Below are positions 33,937 to 42,517 of a stretch of 64,000 nucleotides of DNA, piece by piece (the stretch's first letter is position 1; every line of letters starts with the position of its first letter). This DNA comes from Trinickia sp. Y13 (lineage in GTDB: Bacteria; Pseudomonadota; Gammaproteobacteria; Burkholderiales; Burkholderiaceae), in contig NZ_JAKWFK010000002.1 of NCBI RefSeq assembly GCF_029522115.1, positions 599,784-663,783 of the forward strand, read 5' to 3'. The translations under genes were made by a program, and so were the position numbers. The notes under the pieces were generated by a model. It did no database searches. It saw only the letters and a list, made by a program, of their open reading frames with translations, and was not told where the DNA came from.

Positions 33937-34461
33937 ATGCCTCCGTCATTAGCCCCGCAAGACATCGGCTTCGCCGACCCCATGAAGCAGTTGCTGGGTT
34001 GTCATGCCGACATTCGCCGTTTCTCGGGCCTAATGCTGCGGCTCGATATCCATCTCATCCATTACGGGCCCGACGATACGGCGCGCTCGACGGCGCATGA
34101 CATCCTCGCCTATTTCGAGCAGGAGGTGCCCCTGCACCACGCCGATGAGCGCGGCGACTTGTTTCCCACGCTGCGTCGTCTCGGCGACACCGACATCGTG
34201 CAATCGCTCGACGCCCTCGACGCCGAGCACGAATCGCTGATGCGCACCTGGCGCGCCGTGCGCGCTTGGCTGCAAGGGGTGCGGGACCGACGCCCATCGA
34301 AGCGCCCCGACGTGCTCGGCAAATTCGCCGCGCGCTACCCCGCCTATGCCGACCGCGAAGAACGCGAAGTATTCGGCGCCATCCTGCGGCTGCCGCGCGA
34401 TCAGATTTTGTCGCTCGCCGACGGCATGCGCAGACGCAGGACGTTGCACGGCGCCGGCTGA
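33937..34461 (+). CDS. Hemerythrin-domain protein
   Basis: 174 residues, a four-helix di-iron fold. Likely ligands are His in GCHADIRRF, His in FEQEVPLHHADERGDLFP (the HHxxEE-like motif) and His/Glu in DALDAEHESLMRTW. In this context it may bind O2 or NO or repair iron centres. It sits between DUF1272 and norB, all on the plus strand. Confidence 0.88.
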   Translation: MPPSLAPQDIGFADPMKQLLGCHADIRRFSGLMLRLDIHLIHYGPDDTARSTAHDILAYFEQEVPLHHADERGDLFPTLRRLGDTDIVQSLDALDAEHESLMRTWRAVRAWLQGVRDRRPSKRPDVLGKFAARYPAYADREEREVFGAILRLPRDQILSLADGMRRRRTLHGAG

Positions 34462-34610
34462 ACGCACCGCCGTACCGCTGCAACAACGTCTTCAAGTCCC
34501 TGCGTCAATATGGCGCGAATCCCCATCAAAGCGCCCATAAACATCGATTTCTTATAGATGTTTTCTCGCGTACCCCGCGCAAAACTGCAGCATGCAACCT
34601 GCGCTCAACC

Positions 34611-34624
34611 TTTACATAGATCAA
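34611..34624 (+). promoter_or_regulatory. FNR/DNR-like half-palindrome upstream of norB
   Basis: TTTACATAGATCAA has a perfect right half (ATCAA) and a left half with two mismatches to TTGAT, with N4 spacing. It lies 120 bases before norB. Confidence 0.4.
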
Positions 34625-34647
34625 AAATCGATCTTATGATCCGCCTT

Positions 34648-34670
34648 AACATGTACACGCAATGCATGTT
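34648..34670 (+). promoter_or_regulatory. Candidate NsrR operator upstream of norB
   Basis: A 23-base dyad AACATG-N11-CATGTT. The right half, read in reverse, is AACATGCATTG, close to the NsrR half-site AAGATGCATTT. An nsrR gene lies at 50235. The site lies 74 bases before the norB ATG, suitable for NO-relieved repression. Confidence 0.6.
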
Positions 34671-34743
34671 AAACGCAGCTTCAGCGGGATCGCATCGCGA
34701 ATCGCGCCACGTCCCCGGCACTTCACCCTCTAGGAGAGAGGAT

Positions 34744-37023
34744 ATGCAATCAACACGACGCTTATGGAGATGGCTGGGCCTGGTCTGCCTGCTATCGTTC
34801 GCCGCCTTGCTTTGGCTGGGCAGGGAAATCTATTTGGCCGCCCCGCCTATTCCGAGCGCGGTCGTAAGCGACAGCGGTCAAGTCCTGTTCACCGGCGATC
34901 AAGTCAAACGCGGCCAGCAAGTCTGGCTCGCAGCCGGCGGCCAGCAGCTCGGCACCGTCTGGGGTCACGGCAGCTATGTTGCACCCGATTGGTCGGCCGA
35001 TTGGTTGCACCGTGAAGCGCTGCAACTGCGCGAAAACTGGGCCCAGCAACAATTCGGCAAGCCGTATGCGGCGCTCACGCCGGACGAGCAAGGCACGCTG
35101 GACGCGCGCCTGAAGCGCGAGATGCGCGCAAACCGCTACGACGCCACGACGGGCCGTATCACGTTGTCCGATGCGCGCACCAGCGCCGCCCGCGATGTCG
35201 CCGCTCACTACGAAGCGTTGTTCGGCACCGATCACTCGCTCGATACATTGCGCGATCAATACGCCATGAACGCGGGTTCGGTTCAAAGCGCAGACGATCG
35301 CACAGCACTCGCCGCGTTCTTCTTCTGGTCGGCTTGGTCGGCAACGACCGATCGCCCCGGGCAATCGAACATCACGTACACGAACAACTGGCCGCACGAA
35401 CCGCTCGTGGACAACAATCCGACGGTCGCCAACGGCATGTGGTCGATCGTGAGCGTGATCCTGTTGCTCGCCGGTATTGCCGCCATGATCTGGTATCACT
35501 CGGCGCACGACTCCGGCGAAGCGCCGGTCGCGCCGCCCGCGCAAGACCCGCTGTTCAATGTGAAGGCAACGCCTTCGATGAAGGCGACCAAGAAGTACTT
35601 CTACGTCGTCATCGGCTTGCTGCTCGTGCAAGTTGGCATGGGCGCCATCACGGCCCACTATGCCGTCGAGGGTCACAGCTTCTTCGGCTTCCCGCTGGCC
35701 GAGGTGCTGCCGTGGGTGGTGAGCCGCACGATTCATACGCAGTTCGGCGTGCTGTGGATTGCCACGGCCTGGCTCGCGACCGGCTTGTATATCTCGCCGC
35801 TGTTGTCGGGACACGAGCCCAAGTACCAAAAGCTCGGGGTCGATGTCCTGTTCTACGCGCTGCTGTTCATCGTCGTCGGATCGACGGCATTCGGCTGGCT
35901 CGGCACGCTGCAGCATCGCGGCACCGATTTCGCGTTCTGGATCGGCAACCAGGGGCTCGCCTATACGAGCATGGGTCGCGTCTGGCAAATCCTGCTGTTC
36001 GTCGGCCTGTTGTTCTGGCTGGTGTTGATGGGTCGCGCATTGATGCCTGCGCTGAAGAACCCGAAGACGAACGGACGCGGCCTGATCGGCATGGTGTTCC
36101 TGTCCGCCGCCTGTATCGGCGCGTTCTACTCGACCTCGCTCGCCTGGGGCCAGCACACGCACTACTCCATGATCGAGTACTGGAGATGGTGGCTCGTGCA
36201 TCTGTGGGTTGAAGGCTTCTTCGAAGTGTTCGCCACGGCCGTGATCGCACTGATCTTCTCGCGCCTGGGCCTCATTCGAATCGAGTCGGCCAACAACGCC
36301 ATCGTGCTCGAAACGATCGTGTTCCTCTTCGGCGGCATTCTCGGCACGCTGCACCACCTGTACTTCACCGGCGCCTCGACGGCCGTGATCGCTGTCGGCG
36401 CGGTGTTCTCCGCGTTCGAAGTCGTCCCGCTCGCACTCATCGGGCTCGAAGGCTGGCAAACGTACCGCAAGACGAAGGCGGCGCCGTGGGTTCAAACGTA
36501 CAAGTGGGCCATTCTCTGCTTCGTCGCAGTGGGCATTTGGAACACCGTCGGCGCAGGGCTGCTCGGCTTCTCGATCAATCCGCCGATTTCGCTCTACTAC
36601 GTGCAAGGGCTCAACATCACGCCCGCGCACGGCCACGCCGCGCTGTTCGGTGTCTACGGCATGCTCGGCATCGGTCTCATGTTGTTCTGCCTGCGCGGCC
36701 TGTCGGCGCGCGAAGCTTGGGACGACTCGCTGCTCAAGCCCGCGTTCTGGCTGCTCAACATTGGTCTATTCATGATGGTGTTCTTCTCGATCCTGCCGTC
36801 GGGGATCTACGAAGCATGGGCCAGCGTCAGCAAGGGGCTCTGGTACGCGCGCTCGCCTGAAGTCGTGCATGCGCCGATCATGCAGGCGCTCGTCTGGGTG
36901 CGCGTGCCCGGCGACATCCTGTTCGCGATCGGTGTGCTTTACCTCGGGTGGTTCGCCCTGCGCCTGCTGCGTCCCGGCCGGCCGATCGAAGCGCCCGTGA
37001 AGTCCGCGGTGCATCGCGTGTAA
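34744..37023 (+). CDS. norB: Quinol-dependent nitric oxide reductase (qNOR)
   Basis: A 759-residue inner-membrane heme/non-heme-iron enzyme that reduces 2 NO to N2O with quinol electrons. The N-terminus has one membrane helix and a periplasmic domain without heme (GTVWGHGSYVAPDWSADWLH), the mark of the fused single-subunit qNOR. The catalytic core shows RTIHTQFGVLWIATAWLATG, GQHTHYSMIEYWRWWLVHLW, LHHLYFTGAS and TPAHGHAALFGVYGM, which supply heme and FeB histidines. AGGAGAG precedes the ATG at 34744. It probably detoxifies NO; no nirS or nirK is visible. Confidence 0.97.
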   Translation: MQSTRRLWRWLGLVCLLSFAALLWLGREIYLAAPPIPSAVVSDSGQVLFTGDQVKRGQQVWLAAGGQQLGTVWGHGSYVAPDWSADWLHREALQLRENWAQQQFGKPYAALTPDEQGTLDARLKREMRANRYDATTGRITLSDARTSAARDVAAHYEALFGTDHSLDTLRDQYAMNAGSVQSADDRTALAAFFFWSAWSATTDRPGQSNITYTNNWPHEPLVDNNPTVANGMWSIVSVILLLAGIAAMIWYHSAHDSGEAPVAPPAQDPLFNVKATPSMKATKKYFYVVIGLLLVQVGMGAITAHYAVEGHSFFGFPLAEVLPWVVSRTIHTQFGVLWIATAWLATGLYISPLLSGHEPKYQKLGVDVLFYALLFIVVGSTAFGWLGTLQHRGTDFAFWIGNQGLAYTSMGRVWQILLFVGLLFWLVLMGRALMPALKNPKTNGRGLIGMVFLSAACIGAFYSTSLAWGQHTHYSMIEYWRWWLVHLWVEGFFEVFATAVIALIFSRLGLIRIESANNAIVLETIVFLFGGILGTLHHLYFTGASTAVIAVGAVFSAFEVVPLALIGLEGWQTYRKTKAAPWVQTYKWAILCFVAVGIWNTVGAGLLGFSINPPISLYYVQGLNITPAHGHAALFGVYGMLGIGLMLFCLRGLSAREAWDDSLLKPAFWLLNIGLFMMVFFSILPSGIYEAWASVSKGLWYARSPEVVHAPIMQALVWVRVPGDILFAIGVLYLGWFALRLLRPGRPIEAPVKSAVHRV

Positions 37024-37071
37024 ATCGCGCCATGCTCAGTTGATAGGGCTCGTGTTCGCATGACGCCTCGC

Positions 37072-37099
37072 GACGGCCGGACCCTTGGGTCCGGCCGTC
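37072..37099. other. Perfect 13-bp hairpin between norB and the Fe-S assembly gene
   Basis: GACGGCCGGACCC - TT - GGGTCCGGCCGTC forms a 13-bp stem with a 2-base loop. There is no T-run, so it is not a typical terminator. It could stabilise the norB mRNA 3' end or attenuate the downstream gene, which starts 30 bases later. Confidence 0.8.
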
Positions 37100-37128
37100 T
37101 GGCCATCGAACTTGTTGGGAGAAATACC

Positions 37129-37467
37129 ATGAACGCCACACCGATCGCCTCCACCGCGCCCATGACGCGCGAGCTGATACACGCTGCGCTCACGCAAGTC
37201 ATCGATCCCGAGATCGGCATCAACATCGTCGATCTGGGCCTCGTCTACGACGTCGAATCGAACGACGAAGGCTGGCGCATCGCCTTGACCATGACCTCGC
37301 CCGCGTGCCCGATGGGTCAATCGATCCTCGACGACGTGCGCGCGGTCATCGACACATCGCTCTCGATCGGCACGAGCGTCGACATCGATCTCGTTTGGGA
37401 ACCGCCCTGGGACCCGTCCATGATGAGCGATGCGGCGCGCGACACACTGGGATGGAGCGACGATTGA
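37129..37467 (+). CDS. Metal-sulfur cluster assembly factor (MIP18/PaaD-like, DUF59)
   Basis: 112 residues. ALTQVIDPEIGINIVDLGLVYDV and MTSPACPMGQSILDDVR are the DUF59 hallmarks, with the reactive Cys in SPACPMG, and WEPPWDPSMMSDAARDTLGW is the C-terminal signature. It likely helps to assemble or repair Fe-S clusters after NO damage. TTGGGAGA precedes the ATG. The stop overlaps a possible TTG start of the next gene. Confidence 0.92.
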   Translation: MNATPIASTAPMTRELIHAALTQVIDPEIGINIVDLGLVYDVESNDEGWRIALTMTSPACPMGQSILDDVRAVIDTSLSIGTSVDIDLVWEPPWDPSMMSDAARDTLGWSDD

Positions 37468-37472
37468 ACCGG

Positions 37473-38606
37473 ATGCCGCACGCCGTTTCGAAGGCCCCGC
37501 CGCTACGCGTTGCCATGCGGCTTGCGTTCGCCGCGGCAATCGTGCTCACGTTCGCTTGCGGCGTGCTCGCCGGGCTGGCGCGCTTCGGCGTGGCGCTGCC
37601 CCGCCATGCACTGACCAATGCGGTGTGGCACGGCGTGCTGGTGCTGCCCATGTTCTTCGGCGCGGTGGTGAGCTTGGAGCGAGCCGTCGCGCTCGGCGGC
37701 GGCCGTCACCTGTCCGCGCCGGTGGCCGTCGCACTCGCGGCGGTGCTGCTGTTGGCGGGCGCGCCGCCCATGTTCGCGCAACTGCTGCTCTTCGCGGGCG
37801 CCTCGCTCGCGCTCGCGAGCGTGCTGGGCTTGGTGCGCCGTCACACCGAGTTGCATCTGGCGATACTCGCACTCGGGGTATCGAGCTGGTGGTTCGGCGA
37901 TCTACTCTGGCTCACGACAAGCACGCCCCTCGTCGCAGTGCCGAGCTGGATCGCGTTTCTCGTTTTGACGATCGCCGCGGAACGGCTCGAGCTCACACGC
38001 CTGCGGCCCACGCCGCGGCGCGCACGGGCCTGGTTCGTGACGATCGTCGTCGTTTTGCTCGCCAGCGTCGTTTGGGCATTGCGCATGCCCGACGCAGGCC
38101 TGCGCATCTTCTCCGCATGCCTCGCGCTACTAGCCGCGTGGCTCACGCGCTACGACATCGCGCGCGTCACGGTGCGCCAACGCGGCCTGACGCGCTTCAT
38201 CGCAGTGTGCTTGCTGTCGGGCTATGCATGGCTGGCGCTGAGCGGCGCGCTAGGCGTGTTCGGCGCTTGGCGCGTCGGCCACCCCTGGCACGACGCCGCG
38301 CTGCATGCGCTCACGCTCGGCTTCGTGATCTCGATGGCACTCGGCCATGCGCCGATCGTGCTGCCCGCGGTCGCACGCCTGCGCGTGAGCTATCGCCCCG
38401 TCTTCTACCTGCCGCTCGTCGCGCTCCATATCGCGCTCGCCGCGCGCGTGGCCGGCGCGCTCATGGATGCGTTCGCCTTGCGCCGCGCGGGCGCCATCGG
38501 CAATGCCATTGCGCTCGCATTGTTCGTCGCCGTCATGGCGCGGGCGGCGTGGGCTGCGCGCACCGAATCGCGCATCGAATCGCGCACCGTCTCGCACAGG
38601 AGGTGA
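37473..38606 (+). CDS. NnrS-like polytopic membrane protein
   Basis: About 377 residues with 10-12 predicted helices. A His-containing helix pattern (WHGVLVLPMFFGAVVSLERA, DAALHALTLGFVISMALGHA) recalls NnrS heme/copper proteins linked to NO stress. An in-frame TTG at 37464 would overlap the previous stop and is an alternative start. It lies in the norB gene run and probably supports the NO or low-oxygen response. Confidence 0.72.
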   Translation: MPHAVSKAPPLRVAMRLAFAAAIVLTFACGVLAGLARFGVALPRHALTNAVWHGVLVLPMFFGAVVSLERAVALGGGRHLSAPVAVALAAVLLLAGAPPMFAQLLLFAGASLALASVLGLVRRHTELHLAILALGVSSWWFGDLLWLTTSTPLVAVPSWIAFLVLTIAAERLELTRLRPTPRRARAWFVTIVVVLLASVVWALRMPDAGLRIFSACLALLAAWLTRYDIARVTVRQRGLTRFIAVCLLSGYAWLALSGALGVFGAWRVGHPWHDAALHALTLGFVISMALGHAPIVLPAVARLRVSYRPVFYLPLVALHIALAARVAGALMDAFALRRAGAIGNAIALALFVAVMARAAWAARTESRIESRTVSHRR

Positions 38607-38709
38607 CGCAAGCAATTCGCACTCCTAACCGTTCTCTCTATCGATTACCGGCGGCGCGCTTCTCGGCGCGGACCGCATTTTTCCTTTGATTTGCCTATCG
38701 GAGTCAAGC

Positions 38710-39048
38710 ATGGCCCACCCTTCCCCCGACGCCACCTATCTGTTCGATGCCCGCGGCATCGCCAAGCGCTTCCGTCACGCCGCAATCTTCGCGGCACTGG
38801 AGACGCTCGATCACGGCGAAACGATGCGCTTCGTCAACGATCACGATCCACTGCCGCTGCTCAATCAAATCCAGCAGCGCTACGGCGACCAGGTCCGCAT
38901 TCAGTATGTCGAGCGCTCCCCTGAGCGCGTCGCCATCGACTTCGGCATCTGGCTCACCGCAAACGAAGGCGCCCCCGCCGCCGAGCAATCCTCTGCAGGC
39001 GGCTGCGCCGGTGGCGGCGCCGGCAGCTGCGGCTGCAGCGGCGGCTAA
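38710..39048 (+). CDS. DUF2249 domain protein with Cys/Gly tail
   Basis: 112 residues. LFDARGIAKRFRHAAIFAALETLDHGETMRFVNDHDPLPLLNQI is the DUF2249 (TusA-like fold) signature. The tail SAGGCAGGGAGSCGCSGG ends in a Cys/Gly cluster that may bind metal. It lies between the NnrS-like gene and nrdD. A second DUF2249 gene is at 46343. Confidence 0.88.
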   Translation: MAHPSPDATYLFDARGIAKRFRHAAIFAALETLDHGETMRFVNDHDPLPLLNQIQQRYGDQVRIQYVERSPERVAIDFGIWLTANEGAPAAEQSSAGGCAGGGAGSCGCSGG

Positions 39049-39195
39049 GCAGCTCGGCATCTGGGCAGCCCCGGCAGGCCAGCGGCGGAACCGCCAGCCG
39101 CCACGGCAATCGGTCGCGCACCGCGTGGGGGCGCGACCGCTCGAAACTTAACCCAGGTCAAGAAGACGCGATAATGCCGACAACCGGCATTGACC

Positions 39196-39211
39196 CCACC
39201 ATATATGGTGC
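39196..39211 (+). promoter_or_regulatory. NrdR box 1
   Basis: CCACCATATATGGTGC matches the NrdR palindrome (acaCwATATwGtgt type) with a perfect 12-bp core ACCATATATGGT. It lies 46 bases before nrdD and 32 bases (three helical turns) from box 2, the classic tandem arrangement. Confidence 0.8.
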
Positions 39212-39227
39212 ATACGATGAGCAACAT

Positions 39228-39243
39228 CACAACATATTGTGCT
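39228..39243 (+). promoter_or_regulatory. NrdR box 2
   Basis: CACAACATATTGTGCT is the second NrdR-like palindrome, ending 14 bases before the nrdD start codon. With box 1 it suggests dATP/NrdR-controlled repression of the anaerobic reductase. Confidence 0.8.
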
Positions 39244-39256
39244 CATCGAGGACCGC

Positions 39257-41047
39257 ATGGAACGCCAGCCAACGCTTGACAGTCTCCCCCAAGCCATTCG
39301 TCTCGCGCCAGCGGCCGATCGGTCCAAGCCTTTCGTCGAAGTCGGTTCCGCCATCGACGAATATCTCGACCGGCTAGACTGGCGCGTCAATGCGAACGCC
39401 AATCAGGGCTACTCGCTGGGCGGGTTGATTCTCAACATCTCGGGCAAGCTCGTCGCCAACTATTGGCTGAGCCATATCTATCCGCCCGCCGTCGGCCAAG
39501 CGCATCGCGACGCCGATCTGCATATCCACGATCTCGACATGCTCTCGGGATACTGCGCCGGCTGGTCGCTGCGCACGTTGCTGACCGAGGGGCTGAACGG
39601 CGTGCCCGGCAAGGTCGAAGCAGGCCCCCCCAAGCATATGTCGAGCGCCGTCGGGCAAATCGTCAATTTCCTCGGCACGCTGCAGAACGAATGGGCCGGC
39701 GCGCAAGCGTTCAGCTCATTCGACACGTACATGGCGCCGTTCGTGCGCACGGACGGCCTGCGCTACGACGAGGTGCGCCAATACATTCAGGAACTCATCT
39801 ACAACCTGAACGTGCCTTCGCGCTGGGGCACGCAAACGCCGTTCACGAATCTCACGTTCGATTGGGTTTGCCCGGAGGATCTGCGCGAGCAAGTGCCCAT
39901 CATCGGCGGCAAGGAGGTGGACTTCACCTACGGCGAGCTGCAAGCCGAGATGGACATGATCAACCAGGCCTACATCGAAGTCATGCAGGCCGGCGACGCC
40001 AAGGGCCGCGTCTTCACGTTTCCGATTCCGACCTACAACATCACCGAAGACTTCGACTGGACGAGCCCCAATGCGAACCGTCTGTTCGAGATGACAGCGC
40101 GTTACGGCCTGCCGTACTTTCAGAACTTCATCAATTCGGAACTGAAGCCGAACATGATTCGGTCGATGTGCTGCCGCCTTCAGCTCGATCTGCGGGAGTT
40201 GCTCAAGCGCGGCAACGGCTTGTTCGGCTCGGCCGAGCAAACCGGTTCGATCGGCGTCGTCACGATCAACTGCGCGCGGCTCGGCTATCTGTATGCGGGC
40301 GACGAAGCGGCGCTCATGGCGCGCATCGACACCCTCTTGGAGTTGGGCAAGGACAGCTTGGAGATCAAGCGGCTCGTCATTCAAAAGCACATCGACAACG
40401 GGCTTTTCCCCTACACGAAGCGTTACCTCGGCACGCTGCGCAATCACTTCTCCACGCTCGGCGTGAACGGCATCAACGAGATGATCCGCAACTTCACGGG
40501 CGACGAGCACGACCTCACGACCGAATGGGGCCATGCGTTCGCCGTGCGTCTGCTCGACCGGATTCGCGCGAGGATGCTCGCGTTCCAAGAGGAAACGGGG
40601 CATATGTACAACCTCGAGGCCACGCCGGCAGAAGGCACGACCTATCGTTTCGCCAAGGAAGACCGCAAGCGCTACCCCGACATCTTGCAAGCCGGCACGC
40701 CCGAGATGCCGTACTACACGAACTCGTCGCAGTTGCCGGTCGGCTTCACCGAAGATCCGTTCGAAGCGCTCGAGCATCAAGACGACTTGCAGCGCAAATA
40801 CACGGGCGGCACGGTGCTGCATCTTTACATGACCGAGCCGCTATCGTCGACCGACGCCTGCCGAGAACTCGTCAAGCGCACGCTGAGCCGCTTCTCGCTG
40901 CCGTACATCACCGTCACGCCGACGTTCTCGATTTGTCCAAAGCACGGGTATCTGCCCGGCAAGCATGAGTTTTGTCCCAAATGCGACGAGGCGCTGCTTC
41001 AACGCAAATGCAATCAACCCGCAACGACTGAAACTACGGAGTCCTAA
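39257..41047 (+). CDS. nrdD: Anaerobic ribonucleoside-triphosphate reductase, large chain without its glycyl-radical segment
   Basis: 596 residues of class III ribonucleotide reductase, which makes dNTPs without oxygen. There is no N-terminal ATP-cone. The barrel is recognisable (NANQGYSLGGLILNISGKL, MIRSMCCRLQLD, TINCARLGYLY). Near the C-terminus Cys560, Cys573, Cys576 and Cys585 form the zinc site. Uniquely here, translation stops at TAA 41045-41047 before the usual glycyl-radical region, which is coded by the next ORF in another frame. GAGGA precedes the ATG. Confidence 0.93.
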   Translation: MERQPTLDSLPQAIRLAPAADRSKPFVEVGSAIDEYLDRLDWRVNANANQGYSLGGLILNISGKLVANYWLSHIYPPAVGQAHRDADLHIHDLDMLSGYCAGWSLRTLLTEGLNGVPGKVEAGPPKHMSSAVGQIVNFLGTLQNEWAGAQAFSSFDTYMAPFVRTDGLRYDEVRQYIQELIYNLNVPSRWGTQTPFTNLTFDWVCPEDLREQVPIIGGKEVDFTYGELQAEMDMINQAYIEVMQAGDAKGRVFTFPIPTYNITEDFDWTSPNANRLFEMTARYGLPYFQNFINSELKPNMIRSMCCRLQLDLRELLKRGNGLFGSAEQTGSIGVVTINCARLGYLYAGDEAALMARIDTLLELGKDSLEIKRLVIQKHIDNGLFPYTKRYLGTLRNHFSTLGVNGINEMIRNFTGDEHDLTTEWGHAFAVRLLDRIRARMLAFQEETGHMYNLEATPAEGTTYRFAKEDRKRYPDILQAGTPEMPYYTNSSQLPVGFTEDPFEALEHQDDLQRKYTGGTVLHLYMTEPLSSTDACRELVKRTLSRFSLPYITVTPTFSICPKHGYLPGKHEFCPKCDEALLQRKCNQPATTETTES

Positions 41048-41049
41048 CA

Positions 41050-41226
41050 ATGAACGCGACCACTCAAAACGCCACCCCCGTGCTGCTCGATGAAGAACGT
41101 CAGCCCTGCGAGATCTGGACGCGCGTGATGGGATACCACCGCCCGGTCTCCTCGTTCAACACCGGCAAGAAGGGCGAATTCTACGAGCGCACCTACTTCA
41201 CGGAAGAGGCCTCGCTTGCTGCCTGA
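41050..41226 (+). CDS. Separate 58-residue glycyl-radical protein of NrdD
   Basis: MNATTQNATPVLLDEERQPC then EIWTRVMGYHRPVSSFNTGK and KGEFYERTYF. The RVxGYxRPVSxxNxGKxxEFxxR pattern is the C-terminal glycyl-radical loop of NrdD, with the radical Gly most likely residue 29 (RVMGY). It has its own start and a GGAG site eight bases upstream, and lies two bases after the nrdD stop in a different frame. It should dock onto NrdD and be activated by NrdG. Its last bases overlap the nrdG start. Confidence 0.9.
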   Translation: MNATTQNATPVLLDEERQPCEIWTRVMGYHRPVSSFNTGKKGEFYERTYFTEEASLAA

Positions 41227-41962
41227 GGCCGAATCCGCGCCCGCTGCCAAGCGCGCGACGCCGCTGCGACTGCTCAAGGTCGGCGGCATCGCGCCGTTCA
41301 CGGCCACCGATTATCCGGGCCAGTTGGCCGCGGTCGTGTTCGTGCAAGGGTGCCCGTGGCGTTGCGGCTACTGCCACAACACGCATTTGCAGCCGCGCAC
41401 GCGCGAGGGCGCCGTATCTTGGGCGAAGGTGATGAGTTTCTTAGCGCGCCGCGTCGGGCTGATCGATGCCGTGGTGTTCAGCGGCGGCGAGCCGACCTCC
41501 GACCCGGCGCTGGCCACCGCCATCGGCGATGTGCGCGCGCTCGGTTTCAAGATCGGACTGCACAGCGCGGGAACGCATCCGCGGCGGTTCGAACGCGTGC
41601 TGCCGCTCGTCGATTGGGTCGGTTTCGACGTGAAAGCGCCGTTCGACGATTACGAGCAAGTCACGCGCATCCGCGAGAGCGGCACGTTCGCGCAGCGCAG
41701 CCTCGAAGCGCTGCTTTCCAGCGGGATCGATTACGAGTGCAGGACGACGGCGCACCCAAGCCTGCTGACCGATGCCGATCTGCTCAAGCTCGCGCACGCT
41801 CTCTCGTCCATGGGCGTGAAAAAGCACTACCTGCAGATCTTCCGCAAGCAAGGCTCAGCCGATGCCGCGTTGAATGCGGTAGGCACGACGGGCTACCCGA
41901 GCGGGCCGACGCTCGATGAAATGAGCCGGCTCTTTCCTACGTTCGATGTGAGGCGCGGCTAG
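41216..41962 (+). CDS. nrdG: Anaerobic ribonucleotide reductase activating protein (radical SAM)
   Basis: 248 residues. The radical-SAM cluster motif CPWRCGYCHN is at residues 45-54, followed by SGGEPTSDPAL. It cleaves SAM to place the radical on the glycyl protein. The TTG at 41216 is used as start, overlapping the small gene by 11 bases, with GGAAGAGG upstream; no closer ATG exists. The second half is a normal TIM-barrel extension. Confidence 0.94.
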   Translation: MLPEAESAPAAKRATPLRLLKVGGIAPFTATDYPGQLAAVVFVQGCPWRCGYCHNTHLQPRTREGAVSWAKVMSFLARRVGLIDAVVFSGGEPTSDPALATAIGDVRALGFKIGLHSAGTHPRRFERVLPLVDWVGFDVKAPFDDYEQVTRIRESGTFAQRSLEALLSSGIDYECRTTAHPSLLTDADLLKLAHALSSMGVKKHYLQIFRKQGSADAALNAVGTTGYPSGPTLDEMSRLFPTFDVRRG

Positions 41963-42032
41963 GCGTTGGGCGCGGCGGGCGATGCCGTATGTGCGAGACG
42001 CCCTAGCCGCGCTCGCCAATCGACGGCTAGGC

Positions 42033-42449
42033 TCAGCGATGCTCCGCGGAGGCGGTATCGCAAGCCTGCGCTTCGCCCTCGACGAGCGAGCTCGCCGCAC
42101 GCGCGACTTCCTCGATGACCTGCTCCGCCTGCTCCACGTCGAAGTCGGCATGAAATCGCTTCTTCACCCCATGCTCGGCCAACTGCACATATTCGTCGGC
42201 GGCAATGTCGTGCCGCGCGAGCGAACTCTTCACGCATGCGAGCGGGCACCCGTCGATGGCAATGATCGGCCGCCCGGAGAGGGCGATCTTGACCAGTGCG
42301 GGGACATCCCCGCCCACGCCGGCGATGCACGACATCTCGGCCATGCCGCGCCGGTCGAGCTGCAAGGCGACGTAGTTGGCCATCTGCGCCGCGCTCGAGC
42401 ACCCCGAGCACGAGTAGACGAGCGGTAACGCGCGACGTTCGTTGTTCAT
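42033..42449 (-). CDS. DGC-domain putative zinc-binding protein
   Basis: 138 residues. PLVYSCSGCSSAAQMANYVAL and IAIDGCPLACVKSSLA are the DGC-type signature (CSGC near the N-terminus and DGC later). The function is unknown; it is found with anaerobic quinone and respiration genes. The start at 42447-42449 follows GGAGG. Last gene of the ubiUVT run. Confidence 0.88.
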   Translation of the reverse strand: MNNERRALPLVYSCSGCSSAAQMANYVALQLDRRGMAEMSCIAGVGGDVPALVKIALSGRPIIAIDGCPLACVKSSLARHDIAADEYVQLAEHGVKKRFHADFDVEQAEQVIEEVARAASSLVEGEAQACDTASAEHR

Positions 42450-42517
42450 CTTCAAACCTCCGTGACCATGCTCCCCGCCGACGAGCGTGGGAGCCGCCCC
42501 CCGCGGGAGGCGCCCTG

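Noticed and set aside
34792..36636. A 614-codon open frame on the minus strand
   Set aside because: Antisense shadow of norB with low-complexity charged sequence.
39148..39161. TTAACCCAGGTCAA as an FNR box before nrdD
   Set aside because: Three mismatches to the consensus; too weak beside the clear NrdR boxes.
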